From positions 1-17,484 of the forward strand of contig DASUFI010000058.1 of assembly GCA_036274635.1 (NCBI GenBank): a stretch of DNA of 17,484 bases. The letters run 5' to 3'. Below are positions 14,119 to 17,484 of the stretch, one piece after another; the first letter of the stretch is position 1, and the number at the start of each line of letters is the position of its first letter. The notes under the pieces are model-generated. The model had not been told where the DNA came from and did not search any database. It was given only the letters and a program-made list of their open reading frames with translations. The translations under genes and the position numbers were made by a program. Source of the stretch: DASUFI01 sp036274635 (GTDB lineage Bacteria; Planctomycetota; B15-G4).

Positions 14119-14940
14119 CTAGCCGGACGTGGGCATCCAGCCGCGCAGCAGGGCCAGCACGAGTGCTCCGCCGGCGACCAAGCGCCACCAGCCGAAGACG
14201 CCGAGGCCGTGGCTGTGCAGCCAGCTCACCATCCAGCGCACGGCGATGACCGCCGTGACGCAGGCGGTGGCGAAGCCGATGAGCAGCGGCGGCCAGCCGT
14301 ACTCGTGCAGCATGAGCCCGCCCGACTTGAGCGCGTCGTGGACCGTGGCGGCCGTCAGCGTGAGCAGGCCGAGCAGGAAGGAGAACTCCACCGCCGCCGC
14401 GAGCGAGAGCCCGACGCCCACGCCCGCCAGCAGCGTCACGAGGCTGCGGCTGGTGCCCGGGATCATCGCCACGCACTGGGCGAGGCCGATGAGCAGCGCC
14501 TGCCGCGGCGCCAGCGCCTCCAGCGGCGCGCCGCCCTCCGGCCGCACGCGCCCGCGCAGCGCGAGGATGAGCAGGCCGCCCGCGATCCACGCGCAGGCGA
14601 TGGGCCACGGCCCGAAGAAGGTGCTCTTGAACCACCCTCCGGCCAGCCCGCCGATGATCAGCGCCGGCAAGAAGGCCACCACGAGCGCGATCGCCAGCCG
14701 CCGCCCCGCCGGATCGCGCCCCGCGATGCCGGCCAGCGCACTGCGCACACGCCCGCCGTAGAGCAGCAGCACCGCCAGGATCGCGCCCGCCTGGATGCAG
14801 ATCGCGAAGGCATTCGCCGCCTCGTCCGCCGGGATGCCCAGCAGCCTCTGCGTCACCAGCAGATGCCCCGTGGAGCTGACCGGCAGGTACTCGGTGACGC
14901 CCTCGACGAGGCCGAGGATCAGCGCGGCGAACCAGTCCAT
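14119..14940 (-). CDS. uppP: Undecaprenyl-diphosphatase (UppP/BacA)
   Basis: Dephosphorylates undecaprenyl diphosphate at the periplasmic side so that the lipid carrier can be reused for peptidoglycan, O-antigen and other glycan assembly; it also confers bacitracin tolerance in many bacteria. The 273-residue multi-pass protein has both UppP signatures: LVEGVTEYLPVSSTGHLL (residues 11-28, with Glu13, Glu17 and His26) and IPGTSRSLVT (160-169, with Ser164, Arg165, Ser166). The C-terminal part is hydrophobic as expected. The ATG at 14940 has GGGAG (CTCCC on the plus strand at 14945-14949) 4 nt upstream and starts at the normal MDWFAALILGLVEG N-terminus. Placed between a response regulator and the gmd-rmd pair, on the same strand, consistent with surface-glycan work. 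Confidence 0.96.
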   Translation of the reverse strand: MDWFAALILGLVEGVTEYLPVSSTGHLLVTQRLLGIPADEAANAFAICIQAGAILAVLLLYGGRVRSALAGIAGRDPAGRRLAIALVVAFLPALIIGGLAGGWFKSTFFGPWPIACAWIAGGLLILALRGRVRPEGGAPLEALAPRQALLIGLAQCVAMIPGTSRSLVTLLAGVGVGLSLAAAVEFSFLLGLLTLTAATVHDALKSGGLMLHEYGWPPLLIGFATACVTAVIAVRWMVSWLHSHGLGVFGWWRLVAGGALVLALLRGWMPTSG

Positions 14941-14960
14941 GCAGCTCCCGGCGTCGAGGG

Positions 14961-15545
14961 TCAGGCCACCGGCAGGCCGGCGTGACGCAACACGGTATGG
15001 CGCAGCTCGCTCAGTTCGAAGGGCTTCCTCATGAAGGCGTCGACGCCGCGCTCCAGCACGCGCGTCACGTCCTCGGGCGGGAGGAAGGCCGACATGACGA
15101 TGACTGCGGGGTGGTACAGCGGGTCGAGTCGGCGCACGCCCACGGCCACGTCCTCGCCCGTCGTGTCGCCCAGGCGGTAGTCCAGCAGCAGCACGTCCGG
15201 CCGCCAGGCGGCGGTGCGCAGGCCGGCCTCCCAGCCCGACGAGGCGGTGGCCACCTGCAGCGTGCCCAAGTCGGCCAGGCTGCGCTCGATGAGCCGCAGC
15301 ACCGCGGAGTCGTCGTCGGCCACGAGCACGCGCGGCGCGCCGTCGGGCGCGCGGCCCAGCAGCTCCATGGGCATGTCGTTGGCGCGCAGGAAGCGCTCGA
15401 GCGCCGAGCGCGTGAAGCGACGGTCGCGCGAGCCCGGCAGCTTGTAGCCCTCGAGGCGCCCTTCCTCGAACCACTTGATGACGGTGCGAATGGTCACGCC
15501 GCAGGTGCGCGCGACGTCGCCGGTGGTGAGCACGTCCTTCGCCAT
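14961..15545 (-). CDS. Response regulator with N-terminal excisionase/MerR-type HTH and C-terminal receiver domain
   Basis: A 194-residue cytoplasmic protein with an unusual domain order. Residues 1-57 form an excisionase/BldC-like winged HTH: LTTGDVARTCGVTIRTVIKW supplies the helix-turn-helix and EGYKLPGSRDRRF the wing. Residues 71-190 form a receiver domain with the acidic cluster Asp77-Asp78-Asp79, phospho-acceptor Asp122 (VLLLDYRLGD), switch Ser152 (VIVMSAF) and Lys174 (FMRKPF). All residues needed for phosphorylation are present, so it should be a functional two-component output that binds DNA. No histidine kinase is in the window, so it is an orphan here. Most regulators have receiver first and DNA-binding domain last. 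The ATG at 15545 gives the HTH at the very N-terminus; no strong ribosome-binding site is seen. It lies 20 nt before uppP and 50 nt after the nuclease gene. Confidence 0.88.
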   Translation of the reverse strand: MAKDVLTTGDVARTCGVTIRTVIKWFEEGRLEGYKLPGSRDRRFTRSALERFLRANDMPMELLGRAPDGAPRVLVADDDSAVLRLIERSLADLGTLQVATASSGWEAGLRTAAWRPDVLLLDYRLGDTTGEDVAVGVRRLDPLYHPAVIVMSAFLPPEDVTRVLERGVDAFMRKPFELSELRHTVLRHAGLPVA

Positions 15546-15595
15546 TTCGGGTGGGTCCCGCCTCACTCTATCCCGTCGCGGCGAGAGCTTCACTT

Positions 15596-16228
15596 TCAGG
15601 GCGGCCAGGCCAGGCAGGTGCGGCAGGGAGAACGGCCCGCGGCCAGCGCCGTGGCCGCGTCGGGGCACAGGTCGGCCGCCGCCCCCTCGCCTCGCACCCA
15701 GGGGCAGCCGGGGCGGTGGAAGCGGTGCGCCGTGACCAGGAAGGGCCCGTGCGCCCGGTCGAGGCGGGCGTGCATGCCGCGGCGCGCCCCCACGGCCTGC
15801 GCCTGAAGCGCCAGCAGGCGCGGCGACTCGCTGTCGTAGACCGTGGCCAGGCCCGCGGACAGCAGAGCCTCCTGCAGGCTGAAGCCATCGAGCAGCACGT
15901 CGGCGAGCAGGCGCCCGTAGTGGTCGTGCGGCGGGTCGGCGGGCGCGAGGCGCACGTCGGCCGCCGCGGCCAGGCGCGCCGCCGTGAGGTCGCGGGCCTG
16001 CGCGGCGCAGGGACGACCGAGCTCGGGCGTGTCCACGGCCGGCAGGCGCACGCGCCGGCCGTCGGGCAGACGCAGCGTGTCGCCGTCCAGCACCGCGAGG
16101 CGCCCCAGCGGCGTGCCGACGGCGAGCGTCGCGCGCGGCGCCGGCGGGCGCAGCGCCGAGAGCGCCGCGACGCCCGCCGCCAGCAGCAGCGCCAGCGAGC
16201 CGCGCCGGCGCCAGAGCGCCGCCGCCAA
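15596..16228 (-). CDS. Membrane-anchored thermonuclease (SNase)-like protein with a C-terminal Cys-rich motif
   Basis: A 210-residue protein with an N-terminal anchor or signal (WRRRGSLALLLAAGVAALSAL) and a staphylococcal-nuclease fold at about 38-150. Key nuclease residues align with the classic enzyme: Asp48 and Asp50 in VLDGDTL, Arg61, Asp66 and Glu69 in RLPAVDTPEL, and Arg106 in YGRLLADV, so it is probably an active Ca-dependent phosphodiesterase. Residues 168-207 add a short domain of the form HRFHRPGCPW then AATALAAGRSPCRTC, resembling Ada-type zinc-binding motifs found at the C-terminus of some exported nucleases. No ATG or GTG precedes the hydrophobic stretch in frame after the ald stop; the best start is TTG at 16228, 2 nt after that stop. 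The true start is therefore less certain than the gene itself. It ends 50 nt before the response-regulator start. Confidence 0.85.
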   Translation of the reverse strand: MAAALWRRRGSLALLLAAGVAALSALRPPAPRATLAVGTPLGRLAVLDGDTLRLPDGRRVRLPAVDTPELGRPCAAQARDLTAARLAAAADVRLAPADPPHDHYGRLLADVLLDGFSLQEALLSAGLATVYDSESPRLLALQAQAVGARRGMHARLDRAHGPFLVTAHRFHRPGCPWVRGEGAAADLCPDAATALAAGRSPCRTCLAWPP

Positions 16229-16230
16229 CC

Positions 16231-17343
16231 TCAGGCCAGGACGGCCTCCGGCTCCACGGACTTGCGGCCGAAGGCCTCGGCCACGCCGCGGTGCGTGATG
16301 GTGCCGTCCATGACGTTGAGCCCCTTGCGCAGCGCCGGCTCGGTGCGCAGCGCCTTGCGCAGCCCGTCGCGGGCCAGCACCCGCGCGTAGGGCAGCGTGA
16401 CGTTCGTCAGCGCGAAGGTGCTCGTGCGCGGCACGGCGCCCGGCATGTTGGCCACGCCGTAGTGCACGATGCCGTCCACCTCGTACACCGGGTCGAGGTG
16501 CGTCGTCGGACGGATGGTCTCCACGCAGCCGCCCTGGTCCACGGCCACGTCCACGATGACCGCGCCCGCCGGCAGCAGCCGCAGGTCCGGACGCGTGACC
16601 AGCTTGGGCGCCTTCGCGCCCGAGATCAGCACGGCGCCTACGACCAGATCCGCCGACGGCAGTTCCTCCAGGATGGCCAGTCGGTTGGAGTACCGCGTGA
16701 TCACGTTGGCGGGCAGCACGTCGTCGAGGTAGCGCAGGCGGTCCATGTTCGTGTCCATGATCACGACGCGCGCGCCGAGGCCCGCGGCCATCTTGGCCGA
16801 GTTGATGCCCACGATGCCGCCGCCCAGGATCAGCACCGAGCCCGGCTTCACGCCCGCCACGCCGCCCAGCAGCACGCCGCGGCCGCCCATGGGCTTCTCG
16901 AGGTACTTGGCGCCCTCCTGCACCGCCATGCGGCCGGCCACCTCGCTCATGGGCGTCAGCAGCGGCAGCGTGCCGTTGACCTCGACCGTCTCGTAGGCCA
17001 CGCACGCGGCGCCGCTCTTCACCATCGCGTCCGTGAGCGTCTCGCTGGCCGCGAAGTGGAAGTAGGTGAAGATGAGCTGCCCCTTGCGGCAGCGCTTGTA
17101 CTCGACCTCGATGGGCTCCTTGACCTTGACGATCATCTCGGACTGGGCCCAGACCTCGTCGGCCGTGGCGAGCAGCGTGGCGCCGGCCTTCACGTAGTCG
17201 GCGTCGGGGATGCCGCTGCCCAGCCCGGCCCCCTGCTGCACGAACGCCTGGTGGCCGTCGCGCACGAGGATGTCGACGCCCGCGGGCACCATGGCCACGC
17301 GGTTCTCGCTGGGCTTGATCTCGGTGGGCACGCCGATCTTCAT
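16231..17343 (-). CDS. ald: Alanine dehydrogenase
   Basis: NAD-dependent interconversion of L-alanine and pyruvate plus ammonia, in the cytoplasm. The 370-residue product matches the family length and N-terminus (MKIGVPTEIKPSENRVAMVP). Active-site residues seen are Arg15, Lys75 (VKVKEP), His96 (FTYFHFAAS) and Asp269 (VDVAVDQGG); the NAD-binding glycine motif is LGGGIVGINSAKMA near 173-186, followed by MDTN. The start at 17343 is supported by AAGGA (TCCTT on the plus strand, 17351-17355) 7 nt upstream. It heads a six-gene same-strand run down to the RMD-like gene, with the nuclease gene starting 2 nt after its stop. Why an amino-acid catabolic gene is linked to a nuclease is not evident from the sequence. 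Confidence 0.97.
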   Translation of the reverse strand: MKIGVPTEIKPSENRVAMVPAGVDILVRDGHQAFVQQGAGLGSGIPDADYVKAGATLLATADEVWAQSEMIVKVKEPIEVEYKRCRKGQLIFTYFHFAASETLTDAMVKSGAACVAYETVEVNGTLPLLTPMSEVAGRMAVQEGAKYLEKPMGGRGVLLGGVAGVKPGSVLILGGGIVGINSAKMAAGLGARVVIMDTNMDRLRYLDDVLPANVITRYSNRLAILEELPSADLVVGAVLISGAKAPKLVTRPDLRLLPAGAVIVDVAVDQGGCVETIRPTTHLDPVYEVDGIVHYGVANMPGAVPRTSTFALTNVTLPYARVLARDGLRKALRTEPALRKGLNVMDGTITHRGVAEAFGRKSVEPEAVLA

Positions 17344-17350
17344 CGAAGGG

Positions 17351-17355
17351 TCCTT
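17351..17355 (-). promoter_or_regulatory. Ribosome binding site of ald
   Basis: Read on the minus strand this is AAGGA, 7 nt before the ATG at 17343. It supports that start over the longer open frame reaching 17421. Confidence 0.6.
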
Positions 17356-17401
17356 GGGGTGTGCGGAAGCCCCGCGCAGGGCGGTCAATCGAGCCCCGGA
17401 G

Positions 17402-17429
17402 TCTATGACAGCCCGGGCCATCGCGACAA
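17402..17429 (-). promoter_or_regulatory. Weak sigma70-like promoter candidate for ald
   Basis: Reading leftward: TTGTCG (17424-17429), 16 nt, then CATAGA (17402-17407). Each box matches only three of six consensus bases, but it is the least GC-rich stretch ahead of the ald run and would leave a leader of about 50 nt carrying the ribosome-binding site. The spacer contains the palindrome GCCCGGGC. Beyond it, 17430-17484 shows no gene I can support. Confidence 0.3.
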
Positions 17430-17484
17430 GGCGCGGCGGTGAAACCCGAGGGGCCGGGCGTGCCGCCCGCTGGGCGCAACGGAC

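Noticed and set aside
17456..17474. Possible GC hairpin near the right edge as a terminator
   Set aside because: A five-base stem around a three-base loop without a U-run is too weak, and the neighbouring gene is outside the window.
15596..17479. 627-codon minus-strand frame joining the nuclease to sequence across ald
   Set aside because: Only the part after 16228 matches a family; the rest is a shadow of alanine dehydrogenase.
1..17484. CRISPR array, tRNA, rRNA, transposase or prophage genes
   Set aside because: I looked for spaced direct repeats, tRNA-like clover ends and transposase or integrase motifs and saw none; the only tandem repeat is the short one inside tgt.

Overview
This is a very GC-rich, gene-dense bacterial window with no rRNA, tRNA, CRISPR array, insertion sequence or prophage gene that I can recognise. 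It looks chromosomal, from a Gram-negative-type organism with an extracytoplasmic envelope (lipoprotein signal, undecaprenyl-phosphate recycling, GDP-deoxysugar synthesis). The HEAT-repeat protein at 2392-4071 has an N-terminal W-rich motif that I associate from memory with Planctomycetota, and the general style (high GC, HEAT and SH3 surface proteins, an excisionase-type HTH fused to a receiver) fits a high-GC planctomycete or a similar lineage such as Myxococcota or Acidobacteriota. The phylum is an inference only.

Layout. (1) 1-1231, plus strand: the tail of a probable SpoIID/LytB-domain gene, then tgt (queuosine tRNA-guanine transglycosylase), start and stop overlapping. (2) 1235-4071: a divergent pair, an exported SH3-like protein on the minus strand and a HEAT-repeat protein on the plus strand, sharing a 53-bp spacer. 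(3) 4085-9666, minus strand: a probable operon of a class I aminotransferase, a fused four-cluster ferredoxin/NrfD membrane protein and a DMSO-reductase-family molybdoenzyme. (4) 9743-12166, plus strand: an MFS transporter and a lipoprotein PGRP/amidase_2-type N-acetylmuramoyl-L-alanine amidase. (5) 12124-17343, minus strand, transcribed right to left: alanine dehydrogenase, a membrane-anchored staphylococcal-nuclease-like protein with a C-terminal Cys motif, a HTH-receiver response regulator, UppP, Gmd and an RMD-like reductase.

How the genes work together. The molybdoenzyme and its FeS/NrfD partner form a membrane oxidoreductase. Neither subunit has a Tat signal, so the active site should face the cytoplasm, as in SoeABC-type sulfite dehydrogenases; its substrate cannot be read from the sequence. 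Gmd plus the RMD-like enzyme should make GDP-D-rhamnose or a related GDP-6-deoxyhexose for a surface glycan, and UppP next to them recycles the lipid carrier. The amidase acts on peptidoglycan.

Most notable observations: an exact in-frame two-unit (21-bp) expansion inside the zinc-binding loop of Tgt; the aminotransferase/fused ferredoxin-NrfD/molybdoenzyme module; a response regulator with the DNA-binding domain ahead of the receiver; a 30-bp imperfect dyad between the aminotransferase and MFS genes; and a 43-nt convergent overlap of the amidase and reductase genes. I do not see a clear, wholly new multi-gene system; the molybdoenzyme module is the best candidate for new biochemistry.
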